A stretch of 64,000 nucleotides of DNA from positions 3,782,001 through 3,846,000 of the forward strand of contig JAGYVD010000006.1 in assembly GCA_021209875.1 (NCBI GenBank), given 5' to 3'. The notes beneath the pieces were generated by a model that searched no databases, was not told the origin of the DNA, and saw only the letters and a list, made by a program, of their open reading frames with translations. Below are positions 1-13,261 of this stretch, piece after piece. How positions within the stretch are numbered: the stretch's first letter is position 1; the number at the start of each line of letters is the position of its first letter. The stretch is from Rosellinia necatrix. Its lineage: Eukaryota > Ascomycota > Sordariomycetes > Xylariales > Xylariaceae. The position numbers and the translations under genes were made by a program.

Positions 1-1153
1 GCAGATTGCTGCTCGTTACATGCAAGCGAAGGCTTCAGATGAGGGCAGGATGCATGGTCAGACCTACTAGTCCGGACTTATCACGAGAACCAGCATAGGG
101 CAAGGAACCCTTTTTCCTGCGTGGCTCTGCTGCCTGTTACCTACCCTCAGGGGCCATGCCCAAGCCCTCCCCACCGTATGTTCTGCCATGGATTAAAATG
201 TGAGCGAGGCTCCATGCACAACATCGTCGCCCTACTAGGTGGGGATAAGGTGTGAAAATCTCCAGACATGTGGTGCCGAGTGTTAGTCACCGTCCAATTC
301 GCCGCCGTAATACGGCCAAGAGGGATTCCGGCGACTCGTCTGATTTGTTAGCTGGCAACCGAGCGGCGATGATATCACAGTCTGCTTCGGCGACATTCTG
401 GTAGATCGGGCACCCTGGCTAGCCAGTGACGATAGTAGACAACTACGTTACTTCTATAAGATGGCGAGGTTCATTTGTTGCATGTATATATGCATGTATA
501 TTTACGCCCCTGACTACTCCAGGACACCACAATGACGCCATGGTCTCCGGGAGCTCTCTGCGCCTTGACGAGCAGGAGGCGCAGAGAAAAGATCAAAACA
601 AGACCGTCAACAACAGCAAGAGTATAGCCAGGTGACAAAATAACAGAACCATCCCTTAGGTGGCCTATAAACCCGGCCGCAATGACCACAATGGCCGCAA
701 TGGCCGCAATGGCCGCATAATAACAAGACCTGCTTCTTATTACTTCCTGGATCCATTGTCGGCCATCGAGGCACACCGTACTATTGCTAGTGCCGCAGGC
801 TTGCCTATCCAAGCACACACGCGCACACACATACCGCTACACAGGTTGGAAGTAAGGGGTATGCCGATGTGTACTTTTTTTTCGTGCACATGTGCCGTGG
901 GTTTGCCACGCCGGCCCCGTACGCGGCGTAATAACGGATCGATTATTTCTCAAAGACTAGGTACTACCGTGCAGTAGTCGTGCTTGTGCAATTTGATATT
1001 GATCCTACGAATGCACTCCCAGCCATACTCCATGTACGGGATATTGTTGAGGCGGCCCGTATACATTGGGCAACCATCGCGAGGGGGTATCTCCATTGGG
1101 ACTGGCCCTCGCCCGTGTATTGCTTTCTTGTATTGCTTACTTGGTCGACGTCG

Positions 1154-1176
1154 TACCTACCTACCTACCTACCTAC
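1154..1176. repeat. (TACC)n microsatellite
   Basis: Nearly six tandem TACC units. It is one of many places where TACC or its complement is amplified in the intergenic DNA of this window. Confidence 0.85.
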
Positions 1177-1250
1177 GATACGGCCATGGAAACGTTGGTA
1201 ACATGGCCCGGCGGCTGCCGGCGCGATACGGCGTCCACGTTCACAACGGC

Positions 1251-1343
1251 AGCAACAACAACGACAACAACAACAACAACAACAGCAACAACAACAACAA
1301 TAACAATAACAACAACAACAATAACAGCAGCGACGGCGGCGGC
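1251..1343. repeat. Imperfect (AAC)n microsatellite
   Basis: AAC/CAA/ATA triplets fill about 90 bases, ending in a GCG/GCA-rich tail. The run opens false frames of poly-Asn, poly-Thr and, on the other strand, poly-Val, none of which is a credible protein. Confidence 0.85.
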
Positions 1344-2129
1344 AGCGACAGGAATGTGCATATACGGTTCCTTCTGTCGAAGCCTCTCGCCCGTACGCCT
1401 TCTGTATTATCTAAGCTTCGTCCGTCCCTTCCTTGGGTCGAGGCTACCTGTAGTAGTGCAAGTACCGGTGGATCTGTCGGGGTCTATCGAGGTACATGCT
1501 GGGTAGGTAGTCAGGGTTATTAGTATCGTGTAGTTGTAGGTACGTATCGAGTACCGAAAAAGTCCAAGATCGGGCGCGACATATGCAGTATCCCACTTTT
1601 ATTTTTCTTAACGCCTTCCTGTTCATTCCCTTTTCCTGCCATGTACATGCCCGCCGCAGTAACAAGTGCAGTAACATGCCCATCGAAGAGCCGTGGAAGA
1701 CCTCGGATGTAGGGAGGAAGGTACCTGGGTACTGTGCAAGAGGGAGCGGTAGGGAACAGCGTTTTCCCTCCTCTCCTACCTTTCCTGCCTCTCTAGCCCC
1801 TCGTCTCGCCTTATGCCTACCTGGGTACCTTTTTTCTCGAAAGGGCCTGGCGACATCTTGAACCAACCACCCCCTCACATGCCGCCGATTGTTTGCTACC
1901 TCTCTCCTCCAAGTAACCAACCTAACCCAGGCAGGTAGTAGTTACTTGGACATGCCATGATCAGCCCGCCTCCATACGTGTAGCAAGCTCCATCGGTATA
2001 GGTAGTGTGGACATATCATGCCGCACAGCTATACTCACTTATACTTACTCGCCCGTGGCTAACACCGAAAGCGACCGGGCTACGGATGAGGAGGCCGACT
2101 ACAGGATCAGCAAAATACAAGTCCAGATC

Positions 2130-2218
2130 ATAACACCAACAATAACAATAATAATAACGGCAACAATAACAACAATAACAACAACAGAACCACAGCAAGG
2201 GCAACAACAAGGGCAGCA
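2130..2218. repeat. Imperfect (AAC/AAT)n microsatellite
   Basis: A second AAC-type triplet tract about 900 bases from the first, with interspersed AAT and CAG triplets. The long leucine/valine frame on the minus strand across it is a composition artefact. Confidence 0.8.
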
Positions 2219-5190
2219 ATCATGAAAAGAGTCCTACCGGTCGCATTAATAGAAGGCCCAAAGGCTACAATACATATAGTAGGTACGGACGTGACAATGG
2301 GCAATACCTGCCATGTAAGATGGCCATGGGCGGAGGGCGGAGGCAAGGGATGGGAATGGAGACGAATATGGAGATGGGGATGGAGATGGAGATGGAGCCC
2401 CGCGACCGCGACCGCGGCCACCCCTCGGCGCCCTGCCCCGTTCGATGTTCGATGGTAACAAATACGACGATGTCCTCGTCTTTTTTCGGTCAAAGTTCTC
2501 GTCATCGTGAAGGCGGCTAATTCGCCCAGGTGCAACCGGTGGTGCAGGCCCTTCGCGTCGCAGGTTGCCGGCGGTAGCAGTACCTCTGGCCCGGGCGGGC
2601 TGCGCGGCCGGCGGCCGGTACTCCTACACCCAGCCAGACCCGGGCCCCTCTGGTTTAATATCCAGCGGCGATGACAACTCATCATTGCATGAGGTGTTAA
2701 GCGTCTCGTCTCTGGCTAGTGGCCTCGCCGTTCTGCATCACGGCCGCTGCCCATTGGCCAATTGCTCGCAGACCTCCTAGTGGCTCATGTCGGGTCGCCC
2801 AGGGTTCCAGTCGCTCTCCCAATGGCCGTCTAGGCCGCGACCGGGTTGACCAGGTTTGGGACGGAGACCAGGGTAGGCCCAGCACTGGCCCCCTCCAGTG
2901 TGTTCATGCACCTCATTTCTGTTCACCGACTGGAAGTACTCATTCAACACTTATAGACGGCCGACTAACCAACCTGGTTCTTCCTCTTCCGGCATTGAAT
3001 CGGCTGGGGAACCAGCGGCCTGCCAGTCATACCTTGTCGCTAATTTCTTGGGTTCCGTTTGGCTGCCGACTGGAAGCAGCAAAGTCCAAGTCCAAGACAA
3101 CACAAGGACAGGTCAAGATAAACCCGCGTGGCCCCAGAAAAAAAAAAAATTCCCCCTACAGAAGGGGAGGGGAGGGGGGGCCGAGAAAAAAAAAGATTAA
3201 TAATAATACTACGAAAAACAATGGCCCGTAATAACACAAAATAATAAATAAACGAGTCCCTCAGATGCTAGCCTGCATGCGACCTGCCTCCCCAAGCGGA
3301 GTACATTGCCGCACACGGCCAGAGGTACAGCCGCCACACGCCGATTGCCCTCTGCTTCTCCTCGCACACAGCAGCGGTAGTCAGACGGTGATGCTCTCTG
3401 TATTGCTGTGAGCCCTGCACTGCGTCACCGCACATTACATGATGACACGGTCATCTTTTGGTATCTAATTTGACAGTGTTTTAGACCAACAGCGCCGTTG
3501 CTTGATTTGTTCGCCTGCCTCGTCTGCTTACGCCAAACTTACAGCATGTGAACCAGTCCAGGCAAATGGCTCACTGTCGCGGCCCACCGTCTACGCATCT
3601 TCCCATCTTCGTATAACGTCTGTCGGTCGTGCGGTGGTCTTCTGCGAGCCAATGTCATCCCATCCCGTCGCATTGGCTCGACGATCTGATAGACTCTGGA
3701 GACCTCAGCCATCGCGGCCATAGCTCGTCGCGCGTGCGCGCTGCGCGCTGATAGACCTGTGCCCTCTTCTTCTTCCTCTTCTTATCTGATACCCTGGGGT
3801 GGACATGGGTCTTGGACAAAAGTGTACATGCGATCGCGGTCACGACCAGGTATCGTGGTAGCATGACAGATGGACATGCATGTACCTGGCTAAGCATCGT
3901 TAGTGCCGCCGTTGGGTGAGGCCGTCCTGGTATATCGACGGTTTCGATCGGTTTTCCCCCCTCCACTTAGTCCAATGGCTATCCCTCTCTTTTGTTTGCT
4001 CGATGCGGCATTAGTCGCCATCATATTCGCCTAGCACGATTAAACGTTTCTTCTTGTTGATGTACAGTACCCCCCCCAAGACGCAAGATGTGAACCAGGC
4101 ACATCCCTCTCGTCGGTTCCTCAATACGTCCGAACGGCGCGACCTGACTGGTCGCCCGCCGAGTGGGCACGCAATATTGCGGCTAGACAAGTTGATGGTC
4201 TCCCGCCGTCCCAGTTCCATAACTACAATCTTACTATGTATTTTGTTTTATCCCCCCCATCTCTCCCCTCGTAGTCCCGCCGAGGACGTGTTTTGGCCGC
4301 AGAATCGGCTCCGGTTCCATTTCGCCACTACACTGTGGTCGAATGCCCGCCCATTGCCCTCTGCATAACCCGGTGCTCCTCTACGGTACCTCCTACCTAG
4401 TCTTCCTCCTCCTCATCTCCCTTCCTCCCTCCGCCCCCTCTTGGGCGCGCGTGTCGGACAGGGTATGGGACAGAACGAGGACGGAGAGGACGGTACTACC
4501 TACATGATGCTAGGAGCAGAATGGGAGGATCTGGTCAAGACTTATCTAGTGTAAGTAAGAGAGATGATCGACTTTAGGGATGCACACCCCATGTGTAGTG
4601 GGGAGATGCCTAGTCTCTGGACTTTTTATCAAATGGCAACCACTCGCGCCAACACAGCAAAATGGGGTCACACTCTTTGAGAGCCGCATCAATTCTGCTG
4701 CACCCATGGAACCTATCCCATTCCAAACACGTTCCTATTTTGTCTTGTTGCCTTTGTTCCGTCTCGATATCCCTGCCCCGCACCAACAGCTCATTTCTGC
4801 AATAAAGCACACATGTCTCGCCGTCGATGGCTCGTCTTTCTGCACCACAGCCCTGAATACGTAGCATAACCTCCTTCTTCAACACCACCACATCACACCT
4901 TCGCCTCGTAGTACAGAGTCGTCCATCTTCGCTTGCCGGCGCCTTACCTTTCTCGACGGTTTCCTCCCTCGTTGCCCACTTCCCCCACGGTTGGGCTCGA
5001 CTGCATACTCCACGAGCGTCCAAACCACCACTTCTCTATACCACGTCCTCTCCCGCAGCAGCACTGTTACCCCCCTGGGATTACTCGCATTCGTCCGGCC
5101 TCCATTGGTGTGTGGGGGTTCTCTACCTAATCTCGAGAATTAATTCTTCTCGGGTCCTTACGGGAAGTGCCCTGAACATCCATCAGCACC

Positions 5191-6020
5191 ATGTCAGGCT
5201 ACTACATGCAGTATCTTGAGAGTAAGTCCTTCGCCTGACCCTCCACCGGTTACCTTTTTTTTTTTTTTTGTCCCCTTCATAACATGTCCTTATGTTATCC
5301 GCGGGGGATGCTGCCCCGGTGGGGGTGGGATGGTGGGAGTTCGTCGTCTCACACACGTGAGCAAGCAAGCCCCTGCGTCACCAGCACGTGCAGCTTGCCA
5401 TTGTGTTCCTGCTGCAACAGGCCAGGTGTCTTGCCTGACCTGTTGCCTCGCAATAATTAGACCAACCCACGTTTTCTGCAAGGCGCGAGCCGGACCCTGC
5501 GGCTATTCTGGGCGTCGGGGCGCCCGCCATTGGGCTGTTATGCATATCCATCACTCTCGATCTTCCCCGCGTCATCAGGGCTGCATTTGATGCGCCGATT
5601 GAGCTAGGTATTGCGCAAAGAGGCTTCCGGAACTAGTAGCTGACCAGGTATCCGATAGGTCTGTGCCGGCGTCGTGGGTGGCAGGACCCTTCGTACGAGT
5701 GTTACAGAGACCCGAGTGGCTACACGTGCCTGGTCCTCGTTAACGGCCGTGAGTACCAGACGGATCTGGCATACGAATCGAACTCCCTGGCCCAGGAGAA
5801 TGCAGCCATGAGAGCCTTCATGGTATGCCGGAACTTTTCCGTCAATGGAGGCATGCTTGCCCGTAACGGTATCGTCCAGGGCCTCCCAGCCAATGATTCA
5901 GGCAAGCGCAAGAAGTCCCGTCATACTTCAACCAGCCATGCCCACGGCCATAGCCACCGAGAGAGCCGCCATAGCAGGTGCGGGCATTCGAGCAGCAGCT
6001 CAACCGTGTCCTTCGAGTGA
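5191..6020 (+). CDS. Small dsRNA-binding-motif-like protein
   Basis: Two-exon model: 5191-5221 and 5659-6020, 130 residues. Exon 1 ends one base into a codon before GTAAGT; exon 2 begins after GATAG and restores the frame. The middle of the protein (about residues 10-75) has the look of a dsRBD-like fold: a short N-terminal helix, three strands (around YECYRDPSGYTC, LVLVNGREYQ and DLAYES) and an alanine-rich helix SLAQENAAMRAFMVCRNF. From memory such short proteins with the tail NGGMLARNGIVQGLP occur widely in filamentous ascomycetes, function unknown. The C-terminal 40 residues are basic then His/Ser-rich (SHAHGHSHRESRHS). The 437-nt intron is several times longer than the others in this window, so a small internal exon cannot be excluded. 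RNA binding is inferred from fold-like features only. Confidence 0.65.
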
Positions 6021-7562
6021 GGGAAAAATGAGTGAATGCATACTCCAACGGACCTCCCAGTCCCTTCCAATAGTAACTGCCAGATGTTTGAGGATTAAAA
6101 CGGAGAGCGAGAGCGAGAATTTGAGCACGAGGCGTCGGATTATTGATATATACACGTGGTGAAGCTTCACAGCTTATCCCTCAGGCATATCCCGCAAAAT
6201 ACCCCATTCAGCATAGCCCGACGGGAGAAACGGACACAAAACTTGCATAAAATAACGACGAATCACGACCTTACGATCTAAATCGACGATGTTACGACTG
6301 CTTCGAGATGAGAGATTTTCAGAAAGACCCTCATTTCACATTATTATTATTTTTTTCTTTGGCACCAGGGATTCATTGGTCTCGACTTATATTCTGCTTT
6401 TTCTTCTTCCTCACATTATGATGGCAAAGAGCGATAGCCGACGGAAACCCTAGAACCAGGCCGGTTCATGAGGATGGAATTCTCTAGAAAAACGATCTTC
6501 GCAGTGTCTAAATGGTCCCCTGAAGAGAGGCTCCCGGATCTAAGCCTCTAAAATACGGCGGAGCCCACTGCGGAACCCACTGCGGTTTTGGATGGCCCTT
6601 TGTGTGCACTATGTGCTGCTCTTAGCCTCTAAGGATAGATTTCGGGCCTACTTTACTTGGAAGGGAGAAGGACATGATGAGATTAGAAGCGAAAAACCTA
6701 TCTGTTCTTTTGCTTTGGTTTATTTGCATGCCGTCTCCGGCATTACCATTCGACACGATGGCGATTGTTTTTCCTTCCATTAAGCGGGGGCAGAGGCGGC
6801 GGGAAGATGTCGCAACGATTTATCGTGTCCGAGGTTTGGGATATAAAGCGGGTAGTTCTCGAAGACCAGGAGAGTGCTTTGATAAGGAAGGCAACCTACG
6901 CCGAACACGGGAATTATAGTAGGACTGCTGAACGATCATGGCTACGAAGCCAGTTCGCCTCTCTTTTTTCCGTTCTTTTTTTTTTTTTTTTTTGCGCAAG
7001 CCTTCTTTTATAAAGACCTGCCCTCAAGGGTAGATGATGATTATGACGATGACAACGACGAGGTCACGACCACACAGCTCACGAAGAGTTAAATATACAG
7101 CACGGTGATGCTGAACTAAGAAGTATACTATATAAGTCTCTCTTTACTTGGGCCTCTTTTGCTTCATGTGCCATCCTTTACATAACGTAACATGATACCG
7201 TCAACGCGCATTACAGCAAAGTAGTGAACGAGCTGCCAACCCCCTTATTAGATCTCAAGTCCGATCTCGAGTAGTGGAGACAAGCACCCAAGATCCTGGG
7301 GAAGGGGAGGGGGGGGGAGGGTCAGCGGGAGCTAAATGCTGGGTTGGCTTCGCGATCCGGATATATGTATGTAGGTGCACACGCATGATGGGCGGGTGGC
7401 GTGGGTAGTGCCGTCCGGATGGGATTTTGTACCTGGCGCTCGCTGCGGGTGTGATGGACACGCATAACCCGCATCCGCCCACCCATCATCCACACACACC
7501 CGCATATCTGTGCGTTATACCCAACAAGACACACATATTCGAAGCATCAATCCACCCATCCA

Positions 7563-7628
7563 CACCACCACTACCACTACCACCACCACCACCACCACCA
7601 CCACTACCACCACTACCCACGCCTCCAC
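7563..7628. repeat. (ACC/CCA)n trinucleotide tract
   Basis: About 65 bases of near-pure CCA/ACC triplets interrupted by CTA. It opens poly-Thr, poly-Pro, poly-Val and poly-Gly frames on both strands that should not be annotated as proteins. Confidence 0.85.
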
Positions 7629-8550
7629 CACATACTGTTTGACTCGACAAGCAAATGCACACCACATCCCCATCGCCATTCTGGGGGCGAGAACGGCCGC
7701 TAGCTTTGCCAAAACGGCGGCTATCGAATATGAGTTTTAGTCGCTGCCATTCAATTTTCTTGGACTGCGCCGCTCCCCACAAGATGTGGGTGTGAGTTAG
7801 TAGCTATACCAGCCTCATCTCCGTCTCGGCTCCGCCTGTTTGGCTGACTATCACCTACTGCGTGTACCTACCAGAATCCATCTTCAGGGGACGAGTAAAT
7901 ACTTGATACCATGTGCTTGTGTAATGCTGCCGTCTTCTACATCTGCCGCTCCTTGTATTTATGACATCCCATGTGAGGAAAGTGACGTTTACAGCATCCA
8001 TTTTGTCTCACCTCGAATCTTGCCTGAAACAGGAAAAACGTACCACTGGGTGAGCGAGTCGGACCCGTAACATTACTCGCTCGATCCCATGTGGATTTGC
8101 TGGGCAAACTTGCCCCCTTCGTTTCCCCGTTCTAGAATCACTCTGAAGCAGTTGTCCCGTCTTATTTGCGGCTTTAGATTCCGAGGGATGGTGTTCGAGG
8201 ACACACAGGTGCGTACGTGTAATGGAATCGAACGAGGATGCCACCCCCAACCATTTAGTCTTCGCTTTCTCAGCCCAGGCATAACGACTGCCCAACGCCG
8301 GACTCTCATAGGGATACCGGACTCCCCATGTGATGTGCACGCGGGATGGAGGTAGCAGCCGTGGGGGCGAATCAAAGTTGTCGAGTGCCAAATACGAAGT
8401 TTTTTCAAAGACAAGCCACACGCTGATAGGCCAATCTGCCCAACTGAGATGTGGGGCAGGACAAGGGGGACAAGGGGGGACACATCCAAAAGAGAGTCGA
8501 AATAAAGGGGCTTTGTGTTCAGATGAAGGTTATGTAAGTAAGTACCTACA

Positions 8551-8720
8551 CTACCTACCTACCTACCTACCTACCTACCTACCTACCTAGTGTACCTGTC
8601 AGACACCTAGATTAGACGTTAATACTACTACTACTACTACTACCTAGTGTACCTGGGTAGGTAGTGTAGTGTAACCAGGTAGGTACCTGCTAACTACCTC
8701 ACCTACTCGCGAATTACAGG
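8551..8720. repeat. TACC/CTA microsatellite island
   Basis: A (CTAC)n run (8551-8589), a (CTA)n run (8623-8643) and flanking TAGGTA/TACCTA words lie within 170 bases. It is the densest of the TACC-type islands in the left half of the window. Confidence 0.8.
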
Positions 8721-9860
8721 TGGGCACCTACCGACTGGCCAGGTTGCTGTAGTGTAACTAGAGTGCAGCTGAGTCAAAGGTCGAGATCCGACACAACATA
8801 GCACCGTGGACGAGAACATGGGTACGGTATCATCACGACTCTTGGATATATGCAATGTGGACAGATTGCCTCTCCTTATACGAAGTACAGGATAATATTG
8901 CTCGGGATGCACATCCATAGTGTACGTACTTGTGTACGGTACAAGCGCATAAGATGGACATCGGGCAGGAAATGAACAAGGCTCATCTTGTATTCAACCC
9001 TCGTGTCAGCTGCCCGGATTGACATTGGCCTGGAGGGGCAGACCCCACATCATTCCAGAGAGGTCGTGCAGCTTTTTGTGTTCGAGAGCGCTCTGATTGG
9101 CTGCCGGCCCTGCTCGATTTCCTCTTTTGTCTACGTCTGGGCCCGCCGTGGCTAGTAGTGGCACAGTCCCCAGGCCTCTTACGCCACCGCTAGGGAGCCC
9201 CCGTGGCCAGCTACAGGGGGCAGCACACCCAAAGTACGGGGGACTGTCGGTGGCTTCCGGGGCTGCGAAACGACTGGTGCAAGGTACAGCGCTGCGTAGA
9301 CACTAACGGCGGATCAGGCCTCTAATTTGCTAAAAGCATCTGATCTCATGTCGGTGCTCACAATCAAAGGGGCTACTAAATGGGACTACAACCTCTCTCG
9401 TCTCCTCATCTACACCACCTCTCTCCCCGCCCGGCAAACGAAACTATAGACAAACAAACACTCCACGACCACTTCCACCACCCAACCTTGCCGCCCAGCT
9501 GCATGATAATTAATTACCTCGACTGCGCGTCCGACCCAACTGTTTAGTCAAACGCACGGCATTAGACCGCCATCTCGACGAATCGTTCGGCCTCGTGGTC
9601 CAAAACTGTCCTTTTTAACACCCCCCCCCAGACCAACTCACTTTCGTATTTCCACCTAATCCCTCGAGTATAATTTTCTTCCCCCCCCCCTTCGCTCGTC
9701 GGCTACACCGCCTATTTTCTCCTCTCTTCCCACCGTCGTCCGCCCGACTTCATTGTTCGCCAGCTTCTTCTCGTGTATCGAGAAAGAGTGCGCCGTATCC
9801 TCGAGCGCCTCCACCATTGATCCCTGACCGTGCTACACAATCGACCTCCCTACTTCCAAC

Positions 9861-11231
9861 ATGAAGGGTAAGTCACCAGAAACGCGCCAAACCTCTCCCC
9901 CCTCCTCCTCCTCCTCCTCCTACGATGCGGCCAATTCGCTAACTGCCGTTCCCATGCACAGCCCTTATTCTCGTCGGTGGCTTCGGCACCCGTCTACGCC
10001 CCTTGGTACGTCAATATACAAGCCGCCCAACACCGATTGCGACAGAGCCGTGACGGGCCGCTTCCCTCGCATTGACGCCTGCAGCTAACGACTTCGCTCC
10101 TACTGCAGACTCTCACGCTACCCAAGCCGCTCGTGGAATTTGCAAACAAGCCAATGATTCTCCACCAGATCGAAGCCCTGGCGGCCGTTGGTGTTACTGA
10201 TGTTGTTCTCGCCGTCAACTATCGCCCCGAGATCATGGAACGTGTCCTGAAGGAGGTTAGTATCCGGCATGACCCCTGCAGAGTGCCCCCGTTTGCACCT
10301 TGCCCACTAGCTAACGCACTGCGTGCATAGTATGAGGACCAACTGGGCCTGAAGATCCATTTCTCTCTTGAGCCCGAGCCGCTTGGTACTGCTGGACCCT
10401 TGAAGCTGGCGGAGGAGATTCTTGCTAAGGACAACTCGCCCTTCTTTGTGCTCAACTCCGATGTTACCTGCGAGTTCCCCTTCGAGAAGCTCGTCGAGTT
10501 CCACAACGCGCACGGGGACGAGGGCACAATTGTCGTGACCAAGGTCGAGGAACCGTCCAAATACGGTGTCGTCGTTCACAAGCCGAACCACCCCTCCCGT
10601 ATCGACCGGTTTGTCGAGAAGCCTGTCGAGTTTGTCGGCAACCGCATCAATGCCGGCCTGTACATCCTGAACCCTTCCGTCCTCGGCCGTATTGAGAAGA
10701 ACCGCCCCACATCGATTGAGCAAGAGACCTTCCCCGCGATCGTGCGGGATGGCAAGCTACACTCGTTCGACCTGGAGGGCTTTTGGATGGATGTCGGGCA
10801 GCCGAAGGATTTCCTGACGGGCACTTGCCTTTACCTGTCGTCGCTGGCCAAGAAAAACCCCAAACTTCTGGTCTCGCCATCCGAGAGCTACGTGCACGGC
10901 GGCAACGTCATGGTTGACGAGACAGCTAAGATTGGCAAGAACTGCCGCATCGGCCCCAACGTGGTCATTGGCAAAGGCTGTGTGATCGGCGATGGTGTTC
11001 GTCTCCAGCGTTGCACTATCCTACCTGGCTCCAAGGTTAAAGATCACGCGTGGATCAAGAGCACTATTGTTGGGTGGAACAGCACCGTTGGCAGATGGGC
11101 ACGCCTCGAGAACGTAACCGTGTTAGGTGACGATGTGACGATCGGTGACGAGATCTACGTCAATGGCGGAAGCATCCTCCCCCCACAAGAGCATCAAGGC
11201 CAACGTCGACATACCCGCCATCATTATGTAA
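9861..11231 (+). CDS. MPG1: Mannose-1-phosphate guanylyltransferase, 3' end frameshifted
   Basis: This enzyme makes GDP-mannose from mannose-1-phosphate and GTP in the cytosol, for N- and O-glycosylation, GPI anchors and cell-wall mannan. Four exons: 9861-9867, 9962-10005, 10109-10255 and 10331-11231, all with GT-AG introns. The split start reads MK then [15 protein letters not shown] and TLTLPKP, the nucleotidyltransferase signature spread over exons 2 and 3. The sugar-binding VEKPVEF and the C-terminal hexapeptide-repeat (left-handed beta-helix) region from about codon 250 are intact. The run of six C at 11179-11184 has one C more than the frame needs: one fewer gives the expected family C terminus and the TAA at 11229-11231 (365 residues); as written the frame runs on to 11338 (401 residues). 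The tiny seven-base first exon is normal for this gene type. Since the enzyme is essential in fungi studied, an error in the C run is the likeliest explanation. Confidence 0.93.
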
Positions 11232-13261
11232 CCGATCCATCCGAGCCGGTTAATTGTTGCCCACGGGGGCGGCTTTCTGTTTTTCGCATTTTCCACTGTA
11301 TATTTGACCCGGGTTTCCGACTTCTTCGTACGACTTGATAATATCTCGATAATTCAACTTGGTCTTGACGGCAAATCCCTTCTCCGCTTCTGGTTCTATG
11401 CGTTGTTTCGAACGGGCGGGCGTTCTGATGGGCTGGGGATACGAGAAAATGGGGCTAGACAATATCCGGCACGGTATGAGTGGGAGGGGATGCACCGATA
11501 CGAGTAGGGATGAGGGCCATGTTGTCTGCGACCGTATTCGAATTCGACGAGAAGACAGACGCCGGTAGACAGACTAGTACTCTCCTCTCATAGTTACGGG
11601 GTCTGCGGCAGCCGGATTATTGTGACGGATGCGGTATATTCGGCTTCTCCGTCTGCAACTCTACGTACGAAGTCGAGGATTTCATTGTGGAATGATATAC
11701 GAGGCTACTAGAAGTAGAGATAGAGATACCCCAGAGGGGTTGGGGGGGCATGGTATAAAGCATGGCGCATGAGGGAGAGTCGCGTGTGTGTGTGCGAGAT
11801 TTTATCTGTAACATTGTACTGGTGGAATTTTATGTAATGTCTTTTTCGCTCCTAGAGGCGAAATAATTGACCCTCCTCCTCCCTCCCCCTCCCACCCCTT
11901 CAAAAAATAAAATGTATAGAATCATGAACAAAAGGTATCAAAACTAGTGTTGTTGTCCGTGTGAGTTCTTGCGCCTTCTAGTCTGACTAGGGCAGGTTTG
12001 TAACGGTTGTAACGCGTCTAGGGGGGACGGGGGGGCCCTCTGAAGACGACTGTGTACTAGGTGCGTGTAATACGGGAGCGGGTTCTCGCGGGGTGGTATT
12101 TAATAAACAATCCCACTTTACAGATTGATAGAGTCTCTTGCAGCGTACGAATATCTTGCTGCGGGGGCACGAATTCAACTGGTAGTCGTCTTGCTTATGC
12201 GGCTCTGCCGTCTAGTGCGCATGTGACATCGCTTCATTAGTCACCATTGTCACGGACCTACACGTGTATGTGGTGCTGATATTGGGGGCAACGAAAGTTG
12301 GAAGGTACACTGTGTGTATAACTATATGTGTGTGTGTGTGGAAGCTGGGAAGGTGTAAAGTTGGCGCCCATCTACAAATTACTTAGGTAGCCTGTCTGAG
12401 TGGCCCGGTGGTCCCATGACCTTTTTTTTTTTTTTTTATCTTATTTTATTATCCAAACACAACATAACATCTGCTAGTTACTTTCGATCCTATTTCCACA
12501 CGTACGAATTGAGTGAGTGAGTGTGCGTGGGGCCGCGGCTGGAGGCGCGGCTCAAGCCTTCTCGCGCGGCCGTGCGTACGTGTAACCCCTGTTCGGTTTT
12601 ACAATAGATTACCATTCCCCGGAATCCAAGTTGAACCCGGGGAGACCAAGCAGTGCTCGAGAAAACGGGCGTGTTTATAAATTTAAAAGAGGTTTTGTGG
12701 CCCCCCCAACCCCCTCTCCCCCTCTCCATACGTTCTAGCGCACGATATTGGATAAACATGTTTCGTCTAGAGCGCCTACTTATTATCGTCCGAGGGCGTG
12801 GGTTCGAAAAGGGACACGCAGGAAAACTCGTGAGCTAGTAGGGACGATGTTTCCGGTGTGCCATTGATTCTCTGGGCACTAAGGCGTATTCTCTCAGCCA
12901 CTCGGGATGCCGCCTCGGTGAAGAGCACATTAGGTTTTGACACTGCCGCCCATTCGGCATCATCCCGAGAGTGATGGGCCGTGGCTTGCCCGTGGAGGCG
13001 TGTGCTCAACATAAGCGCCGCGGCGGCAGGGTTCTCGAAACCACCCGAGGCAGAAAGTCGGCTACCTTGCCTATTCGCCAAATGCCCCAGGGCCCTTCCT
13101 TGCATCTTGGGAAACAATTTGACGGGAGCGGTGTCGATCAAGATAGCTCCCGTTTTCGCCGTGCCCTGCCTCGCATGTACGGAGAGGCAGCGTAATACCC
13201 GGTCTGCCCGGAACTTCTTTGCTTTGCTAGAACTCTATCCCATCCTTGCAGGTCATACATC
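11232..13261. other. Intergenic region between convergent genes
   Basis: This is the shared 3' space of the pyrophosphorylase gene and the HET gene. It includes an A-rich AATAAA-containing stretch near 11898-11915, a T run near 12422-12437 and a (TG)n run near 12327-12340. Short overlapping frames at 12490-13265 have no recognizable homology; I see no gene. Confidence 0.55.

Larger units (their letters stand above)
1..5190. other. Intergenic region, no gene supported
   Basis: No open reading frame here resembles a known family; the ORFs present are short, overlap each other in several frames and translate to low-complexity or random protein. The stretch carries microsatellites at 1154-1176, 1251-1343 and 2130-2218, an imperfect GGAGAT hexamer run near 2361-2397, and A- and G-rich tracts around 3138-3230. 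The last 500 bases are pyrimidine-rich, as is typical of a fungal promoter and 5' leader, and they run into the start of the small gene at 5191. Confidence 0.6.
6021..9860. other. Intergenic region, no gene supported
   Basis: Nothing in this 3.8 kb resembles a known protein. A 63-codon and an 81-codon overlapping frame near 6592-6919 include a hydrophobic N-terminal stretch but no recognizable family or intron support. Features present are long T runs (near 6980), a CCA/ACC tract (7563-7628), a TACC/CTA island (8551-8720), and a pyrimidine-rich leader with C runs (about 9620-9860) immediately upstream of the next gene. Confidence 0.55.

Noticed and set aside
1173..1361. Poly-valine minus-strand frame
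   Set aside because: It is only the complement of the AAC microsatellite.
2128..2685. 185-codon minus-strand frame
   Set aside because: Half is leucine/valine repeat translated from the triplet tract, the rest histidine/proline repeat; no family match.
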